From Glaciecola sp. 33A (GTDB lineage Bacteria > Pseudomonadota > Gammaproteobacteria > Enterobacterales > Alteromonadaceae): a stretch of 64,000 nucleotides of DNA. Below are positions 56,153 through 64,000 of this stretch, piece after piece. The stretch is from contig NZ_PJAR01000044.1 of the NCBI RefSeq assembly GCF_002836745.1, positions 186,001 through 250,000 on the forward strand, in the 5' to 3' direction. Position 1 is the stretch's first letter; each line of letters opens with the position of its first letter. The notes below the pieces were generated by a model. It was not told the origin of the DNA. It worked only from the letters and a program-made list of their open reading frames with translations, and made no database searches. A program made the translations under genes and the position numbers.

Positions 56153-59100
56153 ATGAAGTGGTCTTTATTACTCATTCGTGCAATTTTTGTTGCTGTTTTA
56201 TGTTTTACAGCAGCATCAAATGCAGTCGCTCAAGGAACCCAAATCCAAGGTCCTCGTGACGCCGCTGATGTTTATTCAGGGGTTGTTTATGGTCCCATAG
56301 ACCGCTCGGATACATTATGGGCTATTTCCAGTCAATATCGAAAAAGTCAGCAGTTCACTGTTTATCAGGTGATGCTAGCCATCTATGAACTAAATCCTCA
56401 GGGATTTGTAAATCGTAACTTTAATACGATGGTCAATGGCACAACGTTACAACTTCCGACCGACCGTTATATTGCTAGAATCGATCCTCAACGAGCAAGA
56501 GTAAAAGCACAGCAAGATGACCTTGCATTTACGCAATCTGCAGGTCGCCAAGGACAAAACACAGATAACACGTCTGGCGCTCAGCCTGAACCAACCAACT
56601 TAAAGCCTGATGTACCTCTAGTTAATAAAAAAGAGTTAGATGCGGCAGAAAAACAATTTCAACTGCAAATAAATTCACTTAAGCGACAACAAGCAGGCAT
56701 TGTTAATGATTTTAAACAACAGCTTGAACAATCAATACAAGCGACCCAAAGTATTGTAGATGAAAACAAACTGGTGCTTGGAGAGTTAGCTAAAAAAGAT
56801 GAAGAATTCATTGCGCTTAAAACTGAACTATCCGAAAGTTTTCAAGCAAAATTAGATGACCAGGCGGCACAAATTCAAGAATTACGTGAATTTGTAGCGT
56901 CAGCAAAAAGGCAAGATAAAGCGGAACAAGAAGATTCATTTGGCACGCTAATAAGAAAACCCATTTTTATTATTATCGCCACTACAGTGGCCTTTTTTCT
57001 TGTCTTTGTATTGGTGGCATTATTACTTCTACGTAAGCCAAAAAATGAAAATGTAGACACTGAAGAAAAAGATGCGGAGAAGATCTCATTAGATGATCCA
57101 GTATCAAAAGATGCCGATGAATTACTGGCAATATTAAATGGAGATGATATTTCTGATGATGACTTATTAGACGATATTTTATCTGATGAGTTAGAAGAAT
57201 CTATTGATGAAGTTGCGCTAGATTCGAATGATTTCGGCGAAATTGATGATAAAATGTTGGTGCCTAATCAAAGAACTAAAAAGTCACAAGACGAACTTAA
57301 TGATGCACTATCAGACCTCGCCAGTGACGACATAAGCCTTGATGGTGACATGCTCAATGAGTTAGATGTCGATGACATTGACCTCGATAGTCGCGACAGC
57401 AGCATTGATGAATCAGCCGCTTTTGATGGCTTAGACGATGAGCCTAACGAAGTTGATATTGACAGTATACTTGAAGAACAGAATGTTGATATTAGCCAAG
57501 TTGAGGCGGATGCGAGTAAACAGCTCCGTGAAGGTGATGATCTATCTGACGACGGTACGTCATTTGCTGAAAATTTAGCAGAAGCGGATTTGCTGCCAAT
57601 ACAAGATGATGATGAGCAGTCTGAAATTGATATTGATGATTTGTTAGAACAGTCTGCGCTAGATGGAGACGTGCCTAGAGGTCTATCACTAGGACGTTCC
57701 GGTGAGATAGACGAAAAAGTTATCGAGCAAATTGAAGCTGAAATTGCAGAAAAAAATATTGAACTCAATACGTTAACCGAGAGTTTTGATGAAGAGTTAG
57801 CGAACAATGATTTTGTGGATGACGAATCTGATATAGACGATGATGACCTTGAGTTGAATATCACAGGCGCATCGAATTCTGATACCCAAAAAGCAATAAG
57901 GCCATTAGACGAACTTACTAAAGGACTTGAGGAAGATATAGCGGACGCGATTGCGAATCAAGACGACGATTTGGTTGAGGTCTTGGATAGCCAAAATCTT
58001 GATGATCCGCTAAGTGACGAACTACTTATAAACCTAGGCGCTGAACTATCTGACGACGATATAGACGCAGATATTGAACATTTATTAACTCAGCCTCTTG
58101 CAGATGAAATCGATGACGTAGATATCGATTCAGCTTCAGTATTAGAAGATAGTCTAAATGAGTTGCAAACAGGCACGATTGATTTTGAGCAACACGAAGA
58201 ATTAACTGATGATCTCGACGATGCCTTGTTAGATGAAAATAGTCGATTAGCTAGCGACTCGGCTGTTCTTGAATTGACCGACGATGAAGACGAAGATCCA
58301 GAAGATATCGATATTGATTCGGTGCTAGATGACAGTTTAAATGACTTGATTAATAACCAACTCGAAGACAGTGACATTGATTTAGACGCGGATGACAGCT
58401 TTAAGCTTGATGAGTTAAAATCAGAGTCAGAGTCAGAAGCTAAACATAATCACCATCTTGATTCTGAGCGCGCACTTGAAGATCCCATCGCTAAGGTTGA
58501 AAGTAGAGAAGATAAGCATCAAGAACTAGATGACTTCTCGCCCGATATGCTGACGGAATTAGACTCAGCTGATGCTTTAGATGAAATTGACTTAGATGAT
58601 ATTGAATTAGATGATATCGAATTAGACAATTTACCTGATTTAACTATACCTGATTTATCCTTAATTGAAGCAGATGAATCAGAGTCTGAAAATGGCCTTG
58701 GCCTTGATGATATTCCTAGTTTTGCTAATGCAGAAACGTCATTTGACCCTGAACAGGGGAATGCTTCTACTGGATCCGACGACGGTTTGTTAGATTTACC
58801 GGGGCTAGATGATTGGCTCGAAGATGGCGACGGTGATGACGAGCTTGCGCAAGCATTGGATAAGTTCAAGGAAACAGATTCAGAAGAGGACGTTTTGCGT
58901 GAGATTGAAGATTCGGATTTTGACTCATTATTGGCAGAAATGGGCAATTTTTCTGACCAAAAAACTGCTGCTGAAATAGATAAGCGGATTGATGAAGATC
59001 CCATTGAAGCCGGCACGGACAAGATAAAGACTGATACAATAGATAATCCGGATCTAGATTTGACGGCCCTGTTTGATGAATCGACTGTTGATAATTCAAA

Positions 59101-59392
59101 GGACTTTATTGATGTAGACAGCCTGTTACAAGAAAGTGAGCACTTAACGCCAGCAACAGATGATGAGTTAGCACTTGATCTCGATATGTCACTGGACAAA
59201 TTTTTAAATAAAGAACCCGAAATTGATGTTGATTTAGATGCTGATCAATCGAGTAATCTAGACTTAGCTCGAGTTTATATCGATATGGAAGATAATGAAG
59301 CTGCTATAGAAGTCTTAGAAGAAGTCTTGCAAAAGGGTAATGAGGAGCAAAAGGAAGAAGCTCAAGGACTATTGCAACGGCTGACGGACTAA
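56153..59392 (+). CDS. fimV: FimV/HubP family polar-organising protein
   Basis: Large inner-membrane protein that organises the cell pole and supports type IV pili and twitching. Signal peptide (about 1-26), a periplasmic LysM-type peptidoglycan-binding region (about 45-110), a coiled coil (about 155-260), one membrane helix (PIFIIIATTVAFFLVF, about 270-295), then about 700 very acidic cytoplasmic residues with repeated Asp/Glu-Leu-rich motifs (DIELDD, DDIDLD, VDIDSVL). The C-terminal FimV/TPR module is LDLARVYIDMEDNEAAIEVL. ATG 56153 is preferred over GTG 56138. Serine-rich antisense frames inside it are composition artefacts. Confidence 0.93.
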   Translation: MKWSLLLIRAIFVAVLCFTAASNAVAQGTQIQGPRDAADVYSGVVYGPIDRSDTLWAISSQYRKSQQFTVYQVMLAIYELNPQGFVNRNFNTMVNGTTLQLPTDRYIARIDPQRARVKAQQDDLAFTQSAGRQGQNTDNTSGAQPEPTNLKPDVPLVNKKELDAAEKQFQLQINSLKRQQAGIVNDFKQQLEQSIQATQSIVDENKLVLGELAKKDEEFIALKTELSESFQAKLDDQAAQIQELREFVASAKRQDKAEQEDSFGTLIRKPIFIIIATTVAFFLVFVLVALLLLRKPKNENVDTEEKDAEKISLDDPVSKDADELLAILNGDDISDDDLLDDILSDELEESIDEVALDSNDFGEIDDKMLVPNQRTKKSQDELNDALSDLASDDISLDGDMLNELDVDDIDLDSRDSSIDESAAFDGLDDEPNEVDIDSILEEQNVDISQVEADASKQLREGDDLSDDGTSFAENLAEADLLPIQDDDEQSEIDIDDLLEQSALDGDVPRGLSLGRSGEIDEKVIEQIEAEIAEKNIELNTLTESFDEELANNDFVDDESDIDDDDLELNITGASNSDTQKAIRPLDELTKGLEEDIADAIANQDDDLVEVLDSQNLDDPLSDELLINLGAELSDDDIDADIEHLLTQPLADEIDDVDIDSASVLEDSLNELQTGTIDFEQHEELTDDLDDALLDENSRLASDSAVLELTDDEDEDPEDIDIDSVLDDSLNDLINNQLEDSDIDLDADDSFKLDELKSESESEAKHNHHLDSERALEDPIAKVESREDKHQELDDFSPDMLTELDSADALDEIDLDDIELDDIELDNLPDLTIPDLSLIEADESESENGLGLDDIPSFANAETSFDPEQGNASTGSDDGLLDLPGLDDWLEDGDGDDELAQALDKFKETDSEEDVLREIEDSDFDSLLAEMGNFSDQKTAAEIDKRIDEDPIEAGTDKIKTDTIDNPDLDLTALFDESTVDNSKDFIDVDSLLQESEHLTPATDDELALDLDMSLDKFLNKEPEIDVDLDADQSSNLDLARVYIDMEDNEAAIEVLEEVLQKGNEEQKEEAQGLLQRLTD

Positions 59393-59420
59393 TTAAGTGG
59401 TTACTGGAGTATCAAATAGC

Positions 59421-60509
59421 GTGATCACTCATAGCCCTGATTTAGAACTAGATATCTTTTTAGCAAAGTCGACTTTAGTATTCAAGAAATGGTCGTTTCT
59501 GATGAGTTTGATTATTTATTGCGGCTTTACTGCAATGGATCTGTTTCGATTTCCACCCGAAATTTTTATGACAACCATTCCGGTTAGGTTTTTGTTTGTT
59601 ATTATTCCCCTCACTATTGCCGTTTTTGTTCACTGGACTAAGCCCATATTAAGAACCCGAGATTACCTTGGTCTAAATTTAACTGTTTATCTAAATGCAG
59701 GTGTGGTGCATATTTTCGTGTTTGCCTTAGTAAGAGCAAATATAGACACTCAGTATTCTGAATTAGGCTTCGTGTTATTGATTTTATTTGGCTGCTTGAT
59801 GGCTGCACTGCCACTTGTACCGACCGCAATAGTGAGTACCTTGTTGCTAATAATTATGTTTTTAGTTAACTCCCAAGGTAATGGAATAGCATTAGAAGTT
59901 GGTTTTCAAGTTGCTGTTTATGCGAGTGTCATTGTCATGTGCCTGATTATTAATGCCAGCTTGAAACGTCTGTTGACAGATAATTACAATGTTATCCAGC
60001 AATTTTATGGTGACTCGATAACTGACGGGCTTACCGGCCTAAAAAATAATCGCTACTTTGTAAAACAAACACTGCTTCTCATACAGCAAGCGAAAACAGC
60101 AAATAAAGAAGTGTCGCTAGTTATCATTGATATCGATAATTTTAAAGACATAAATGATAAATACGGGCACGCTTATGGTGACGACTGCTTATCAAACCTG
60201 GGTATTATATTAGGCTCAGTGTGCAATAGGAAATATGACTTTCCATGCCGCCTCGCGGGCGATGAGTTTACGATTGTCATGTACGATGCAACGCAAGAAG
60301 ACATTAAGAAAGTGTGTCAAGATATATTAACTGATATTCAACTTCACGATGTGGAGGTGTCAATTGGCACTGCAACCACACTTATTACCGATGACATGCC
60401 TGCCATAGCGATTAAAGATATTTTATTTGAACAAGCAGACAGGGCGCTTTATAGAGCCAAGGACAATGGCCGAAATATGTTTTTTTCGGCCGCTGATTTG
60501 GTGACTTAA
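59421..60509 (+). CDS. Membrane-bound diguanylate cyclase (GGDEF)
   Basis: Makes the second messenger cyclic-di-GMP. Six or so N-terminal hydrophobic segments (about 25-190) precede a GGDEF domain. The active site reads AGDEF, a variant usually compatible with activity, in CRLAGDEFTIVMYD. The allosteric I-site RKYD lies five residues upstream, so product inhibition is likely. IDIDNFKDINDKYGHAYGDD is intact. GTG 59421 has TGGAGT upstream; GTG 59397 would add eight residues and lie 4 bases after fimV. Proximity to fimV links it to polar or pilus functions by inference only. It converges with bamE. Confidence 0.9.
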   Translation: MITHSPDLELDIFLAKSTLVFKKWSFLMSLIIYCGFTAMDLFRFPPEIFMTTIPVRFLFVIIPLTIAVFVHWTKPILRTRDYLGLNLTVYLNAGVVHIFVFALVRANIDTQYSELGFVLLILFGCLMAALPLVPTAIVSTLLLIIMFLVNSQGNGIALEVGFQVAVYASVIVMCLIINASLKRLLTDNYNVIQQFYGDSITDGLTGLKNNRYFVKQTLLLIQQAKTANKEVSLVIIDIDNFKDINDKYGHAYGDDCLSNLGIILGSVCNRKYDFPCRLAGDEFTIVMYDATQEDIKKVCQDILTDIQLHDVEVSIGTATTLITDDMPAIAIKDILFEQADRALYRAKDNGRNMFFSAADLVT

Positions 60510-60516
60510 TTATTAC

Positions 60517-60873
60517 TTAGGCATCAAGGGGTATGTCGAATTCTTCGGATAGCTCAAAATCACCTTCAACCTTAACTAGTTTCCCGTCTATAAAATCAAT
60601 AATCAGGTCTTTTTTGAAGTCTTCTCCACGCACGCTCATGCCACGCTTCATTTCATACACATAATACCAAGTGTTTTTATCAAAGGAGTCTTCAACAACA
60701 GGGCGTCCCAATACATATATTACCTGTTCTTTTGTCATACTGATCCTGAGCTTTTTTACGTCTCTATCATCAAGATAATTACCCTGAGGTATATCGATCC
60801 GATATATCCAGTTTTTACAAGCAGAGGTAGTCAATATCATTGCAATGATAATCAGTAGTTGTGTTAACTTCAT
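60517..60873 (-). CDS. bamE: Outer-membrane assembly lipoprotein BamE
   Basis: Accessory subunit of the BAM complex that folds outer-membrane proteins. The 118-residue protein has a lipoprotein signal (lipobox TSAC, Cys about 19). The SmpA/OmlA domain shows DIPQGNYLDDRDVKKLRISMT, VLGRPVVEDSF and NTWYYVYEMKRG, matching E. coli BamE. It lies downstream of recN on the minus strand, the same order as in E. coli, with a 110-base gap. It converges with the cyclase gene at 7 bases. Confidence 0.95.
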   Translation of the reverse strand: MKLTQLLIIIAMILTTSACKNWIYRIDIPQGNYLDDRDVKKLRISMTKEQVIYVLGRPVVEDSFDKNTWYYVYEMKRGMSVRGEDFKKDLIIDFIDGKLVKVEGDFELSEEFDIPLDA

Positions 60874-60983
60874 TTAATAATCCGAATTAGTAGTACTTTT
60901 ATATTGGAAGGCAGATGCCCAAATTCATAGGCACAGATGCTACCCACTAATATGAGACCATTCAACTTTTAATTAGTTCTTAT

Positions 60984-62657
60984 TTACAATTTTAAAAGAT
61001 CTTTAGCGTTTGCAATAGCGGTATCGGTTAATTTATCACCAGCGAGTAGTCGTGCTATCTCATTTACACGGTCATGTTCAGTTAACCTCAACATTTTTGT
61101 TTCGGTAGTATCACCGTCGGTTAACTTAGTAACAAACAATTGATTATGACCATGCGCAGCAACTTGAGGTAAATGTGTTACGCAAACAACCTGAGATACT
61201 TCTCCGAGTTTTCGCAATAAACGCCCAACAATAGACGCGGTCGGTCCACTGATACCAGTATCAACCTCATCAAATATCATTGTAGGAACCTGATTGCCGC
61301 TTGATGTAATAACTTGGATCGCTAAACCAATTCGAGAAAGCTCGCCACCAGATACCACTTTGTCTAATGCATCAGCCGGTTGGCCAGGGTTAGTGGTTAC
61401 CTTAATTAGCACGTCGTCCTTGCCGTTGGGGCTAGGTGTTGCGGTTTCGTCATAATCAACATCAATAAATATTTTTGCGTGCTGCATGTTCATGTCTTTC
61501 ACATGAGATTCAATCTTACTGGCAAGGCCCTTCGCGCTCTCTGTTCTGGACTCATGTAACTTGCGAGCCGCCGCTTCATATTCTTGGCGCTGTGCCTCGC
61601 AGTCTTTGCTTAATGCAGACAAGTTATTTTCGTCTTTAAGCAGTTCAGCATACTCTTTAGCTAGTTGCATGTGCGTATTGTATAAATTCTCTGGTTTAAC
61701 ATGATGCTTTCTGGATAGGTCCATTGCTTCAGAATAGCGCTGCTCAACCTGTTGTAATTTCATTGGATCTATTTCTAACTGATCACAATATTGGCGAATT
61801 TCCTGAGATGCTTCTTCAATTTGAATAGCCGCCTCGCTGAGCATTTCTACAATGGGACCGAGTGTTGGATCGTGTTCCTGTAACTCAGATAAATTATCAA
61901 CGCTGCTTTGTATTGCTGAAAGTGCGTTGAAGTCCTCGTTTTCATATAATTGATAGAAACTGATTTGGGCTTGCTCTAACAAGGTTTGACTGTTGCTGAG
62001 GCGCTTATGCTCTAGTTCTAGTTGCGAAAACTCTTCTTCGCCAATGCTATATTCGTCCAATTCTTGAACCTGATACTCAAGTAAATTTTTACGGTCGGTT
62101 CGTTGCTTCTGCGCAGAGACCAATTGTTTTAATAACTGCTGTTTTTGCTTTAAGTTATCGTAAGCCATACTGACGTCAGTTAAGAGCGGTTTGTGCCCCG
62201 CGAAATTGTCTACTAGCTTGCGTTGATTATCCGGTTTTAACAACTGGTAATGCGCATTTTGTCCATGAATACTGACCAAATACTGACCAAGCGACTTGAG
62301 TTGATTTAAAGAAACGGCGACACCGTTTATGAATGCTTTTGAACGACCTTCGTTGCTCACTAGTCGCCGAATAAAACATTCGTTCGGATTGTCTTCTTGA
62401 AGTAATTCATTTTCTTCTAGCCAAGCTTTCGCTAATGGTACTTTCTTAATGTCAAAATGCACGACAACTTCTGCTTTTTCAGCTCCTTTTCTTACAGATG
62501 CAGCGTCCGCGCGATCCCCAAGACAGAGGCTTAAGGCATCTATTGCAATTGATTTACCCGCACCGGTTTCGCCAGTAATGACGGTCAAACCGTGCGCGAC
62601 ATCGATCCCAATTTGTTTCACAACGGCGAAGTTTTTAACTGAAATATGAGCAAGCAT
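60984..62657 (-). CDS. recN: DNA repair protein RecN
   Basis: SMC-like ATPase for double-strand break repair. The start MLAHISVKNFAVVKQIGID aligns with E. coli RecN, so I use ATG 62655-62657 and not the GTG 27 codons upstream, which would read through the promoter; AGGT lies about 10 bases before it. Walker A GETGAGKS (about 29-36), a coiled-coil middle (about 150-370), signature VVSGGELSRIGLA (about 430) and Walker B MIFDEVDTGIS are present. The length of 557 is close to the E. coli 553. SOS control is predicted from a LexA box. Confidence 0.96.
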   Translation of the reverse strand: MLAHISVKNFAVVKQIGIDVAHGLTVITGETGAGKSIAIDALSLCLGDRADAASVRKGAEKAEVVVHFDIKKVPLAKAWLEENELLQEDNPNECFIRRLVSNEGRSKAFINGVAVSLNQLKSLGQYLVSIHGQNAHYQLLKPDNQRKLVDNFAGHKPLLTDVSMAYDNLKQKQQLLKQLVSAQKQRTDRKNLLEYQVQELDEYSIGEEEFSQLELEHKRLSNSQTLLEQAQISFYQLYENEDFNALSAIQSSVDNLSELQEHDPTLGPIVEMLSEAAIQIEEASQEIRQYCDQLEIDPMKLQQVEQRYSEAMDLSRKHHVKPENLYNTHMQLAKEYAELLKDENNLSALSKDCEAQRQEYEAAARKLHESRTESAKGLASKIESHVKDMNMQHAKIFIDVDYDETATPSPNGKDDVLIKVTTNPGQPADALDKVVSGGELSRIGLAIQVITSSGNQVPTMIFDEVDTGISGPTASIVGRLLRKLGEVSQVVCVTHLPQVAAHGHNQLFVTKLTDGDTTETKMLRLTEHDRVNEIARLLAGDKLTDTAIANAKDLLKL

Positions 62658-62683
62658 TTTAAATATACCTAAAAGAATAAACA

Positions 62684-62717
62684 CTGGTAATATATACAGT
62701 GTTTTGAGCAGTGTAAA
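62684..62717 (-). promoter_or_regulatory. recN: recN promoter with LexA box
   Basis: On the minus strand TTTACA (62712-62717) and TATATT (62689-62694) are spaced by 17 bases, an almost ideal sigma-70 promoter. The LexA-like box CTGTATATATTACCAG (62684-62699) covers the -10 and differs from CTGT-N8-ACAG in one base. This fits SOS repression of recN. Confidence 0.8.
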
Positions 62718-62833
62718 GACCAGTTTATCTGTGGGCACCGAATTAAGTTTGCGAGTGGAGAATAAAGTTTTTGAATCGAATGAAGTTTGTGAATAGAATC
62801 AAGGGTGCCCATTCATTTTCAAGGTTTTCGCAT

Positions 62834-62849
62834 CAGTAATATATTACTG
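62834..62849. promoter_or_regulatory. Perfect 16-bp palindrome between recN and purT
   Basis: CAGTAATATATTACTG is fully symmetrical and lies about 135 bases from the recN LexA box. Its half-sites are not LexA (CTGT). It looks like a dimer operator, but the regulator is unknown. Confidence 0.45.
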
Positions 62850-63196
62850 TTTAACTTATATTATTTGAAAAATAAACTGTCAAGCAATCCAGCCGATGGT
62901 ATGCCTGTTTTTTGAGTTTTTAATAATGGAGTCGCCTTTATTGCATTGTTTTGTGCTTCATTCCAATGGCTAAAACCTATATTAAACTCAGATTAATAAG
63001 CTAACGCTTCAATTGCATTTTGCATGTAACTATTTTTTATATGTATCGATTGATGTTTGTCATATTTCGATTGCTTCGGCACTTTTGCAAACGCACGCCA
63101 CACGCTACTGTGACGGATATACCGGCAAAATTGGTTTTTTTGAGAGGGGGGTGAGCTTATCCGCACGCCATCGACATCTGAGTCCTTAATAACACC

Positions 63197-63218
63197 AAAG
63201 GCCAGATAGGCCTTTTTT
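63197..63218 (+). terminator. Strong terminator upstream of purT
   Basis: AAAGGCC (63197-63203), AGATA loop, GGCCTTT (63209-63215) and a run of six T (63213-63218). It lies about 80 bases before the purT start with no plus-strand gene before it, so it should end a small RNA or act as an attenuator of purT. Confidence 0.8.
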
Positions 63219-63295
63219 CACCAACCCGTCCTTCCTTTTCTGATATTATGTTGTCGTGAATAATCCCTTTTAATGTCAACAATGAGTTCCATATC

Positions 63296-64000
63296 ATGAG
63301 TGTATCTATTTTCGGTAGTGCAAAATCAAATAGCGCAACAAAAGCCCTTTTATTAGGGTCCGGCGAACTTGGTAAAGAAATTGCCATTGAATTACAACGA
63401 CTGGGCATTGAAGTGATTGCTGCAGATAGCTATGCAAATGCACCTGCAATGCAGATAGCACACTCTTCATATGTACTGAATATGCTTGATGGGGAGCGCT
63501 TAGAAGAAATTATTCGTAAAGAACAGCCTGATTTTATTATTCCTGAAGTTGAAGCGATTGCGACACCGTCGTTAATAAAATTAGAGGCCGAGGGCTTTAA
63601 TATCGTGCCGAGTGCGCGTGCAACAAAGCTAACAATGGATAGAGAAGGTATCCGGCGCTTGGTCGCCGAAACACTGGTGGTGAAAACATCCCCTTATGTC
63701 TTTACTGACAGCAAAGAAGAATATCTGCGAGCCGTTAAAGAGCTTGGTATTCCCTGCGTTATTAAACCGGTAATGAGTAGTTCAGGCAAAGGTCAAAGCG
63801 TTATTAAGTCAGAAGCTGATTTAGAGTCCGCGTGGACTTATTCTCAAGAAGGTGGTCGCAGCGGCGCTGGACGTGTCATTGTAGAAGGTTTTGTACCCTT
63901 TGATTATGAAATTACATTACTAACCGTCAGTGCTGTTGATGGCATTCATTTTTGCGCTCCTATTGGCCATCGTCAAGAAAATGGTGATTACCGTGAATCG
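63296..64000 (+). CDS. purT: Formate-dependent phosphoribosylglycinamide formyltransferase PurT (5' part)
   Basis: ATP-grasp enzyme that formylates GAR with formate and ATP in purine synthesis. The frame is open from ATG 63296 to the end of the window (235 codons of about 390). It reads [28 protein letters not shown]-like [36 protein letters not shown] and [12 protein letters not shown], matching E. coli PurT throughout. The C-terminus lies outside the window. Upstream is a terminator without a gene, so regulation by early termination is possible. Confidence 0.96.
   Translation, partial: MSVSIFGSAKSNSATKALLLGSGELGKEIAIELQRLGIEVIAADSYANAPAMQIAHSSYVLNMLDGERLEEIIRKEQPDFIIPEVEAIATPSLIKLEAEGFNIVPSARATKLTMDREGIRRLVAETLVVKTSPYVFTDSKEEYLRAVKELGIPCVIKPVMSSSGKGQSVIKSEADLESAWTYSQEGGRSGAGRVIVEGFVPFDYEITLLTVSAVDGIHFCAPIGHRQENGDYRES

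Larger units (their letters stand above)
62739..63295. other. recN-purT divergent intergenic region
   Basis: About 560 bases without a supported gene. It contains three loose 18-19 base repeats beginning AAGTTT (62745-62800), a perfect 16-bp palindrome at 62834-62849, a distal stem CGGATA (63114-63119)/TATCCG (63158-63163) and a strong terminator at 63197-63218. An untranslated transcript on the plus strand is likely. Confidence 0.55.

Noticed and set aside
57268-59199. Long serine-rich minus-strand frames inside fimV
   Set aside because: They are the mirror image of the Asp/Glu-rich coding repeats of fimV, with no ribosome sites or known families.
63080-63100. PurR box upstream of purT
   Set aside because: Only a left half GCAAACG is present; the right half does not match.
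63061-63218. ZTP or cobalamin riboswitch upstream of purT
   Set aside because: Short pieces (GTGAC, GCTACTGTGA) look similar, but the conserved cores of either class are missing.

Overview
The window reads as chromosome from a gammaproteobacterium of the order Alteromonadales, most like the Glaciecola/Paraglaciecola/Alteromonas group. This rests on roughly 40% G+C by eye, gammaproteobacterial gene order, and family-level protein signatures (FimV, MnmC, PdxB, EpmC, RecN-BamE). The genus is an inference. I see no tRNA, rRNA, CRISPR array, intact insertion sequence or prophage.

Layout. 0.3-15.4 kb: MATE efflux pump and uvrB (overlapping), a LysR regulator, divergent queC/queE (queuosine precursor synthesis), a periplasmic solute-binding-like protein, asnB, a secreted M28 peptidase lipoprotein, DUF3025 and YIP1 proteins, and a natAB-type ABC exporter. 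15.8-27.4 kb: a housekeeping block in the order known from enterobacteria, yoaA-tsaB-slp-(hydrolase)-fadD-rnd-ycgL-(mltB-like)-FAH protein-ycgN-dsbB, ending in a wrecked nhaB. 27.4-40.4 kb: about 13 kb of accessory DNA with long AT-rich spacers: a cold-shock gene, an orphan type IV pilin-like gene, an arsR-arsC-arsH-acr3 arsenic operon, a D-lactate dehydrogenase (dld), transposase debris and an orphan hybrid histidine kinase. 40.4-43.4 kb: fadR and fadH (fatty acid degradation). 43.5-49.8 kb: retropepsin-like protease, thioesterase, epmC, an ATP-NAD kinase-like protein, yfcL and three tandem FlgO-family lipoproteins. 49.8-60.5 kb: mnmC, fabB, pdxB, asd, fimV and a diguanylate cyclase. 60.5-64 kb: bamE and recN on the minus strand, and the 5' part of purT, cut by the window end.

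How genes work together. FadD, FadH, FadR and FabB form a fatty acid network. A FadR-like site lies in front of fadR, and a half-conserved one lies in front of fabB, close to the position used for FadR activation in E. coli. QueC and QueE act in one pathway. The ars genes form a tight operon with a candidate operator. recN has a LexA-like box over its predicted -10 element.

The most notable observation is at dsbB-nhaB-fadR. In enterobacteria nhaB lies next to dsbB and is divergent from fadR. Here nhaB is a 460-bp fossil that keeps only its two ends, and fadR sits 13 kb away across the accessory segment. This suggests an insertion hotspot with loss of the Na+/H+ antiporter. Other leads are the FlgO triplet, two diverged copies of a non-coding repeat flanking the dld-kinase segment, and a structured region with a strong terminator upstream of purT.
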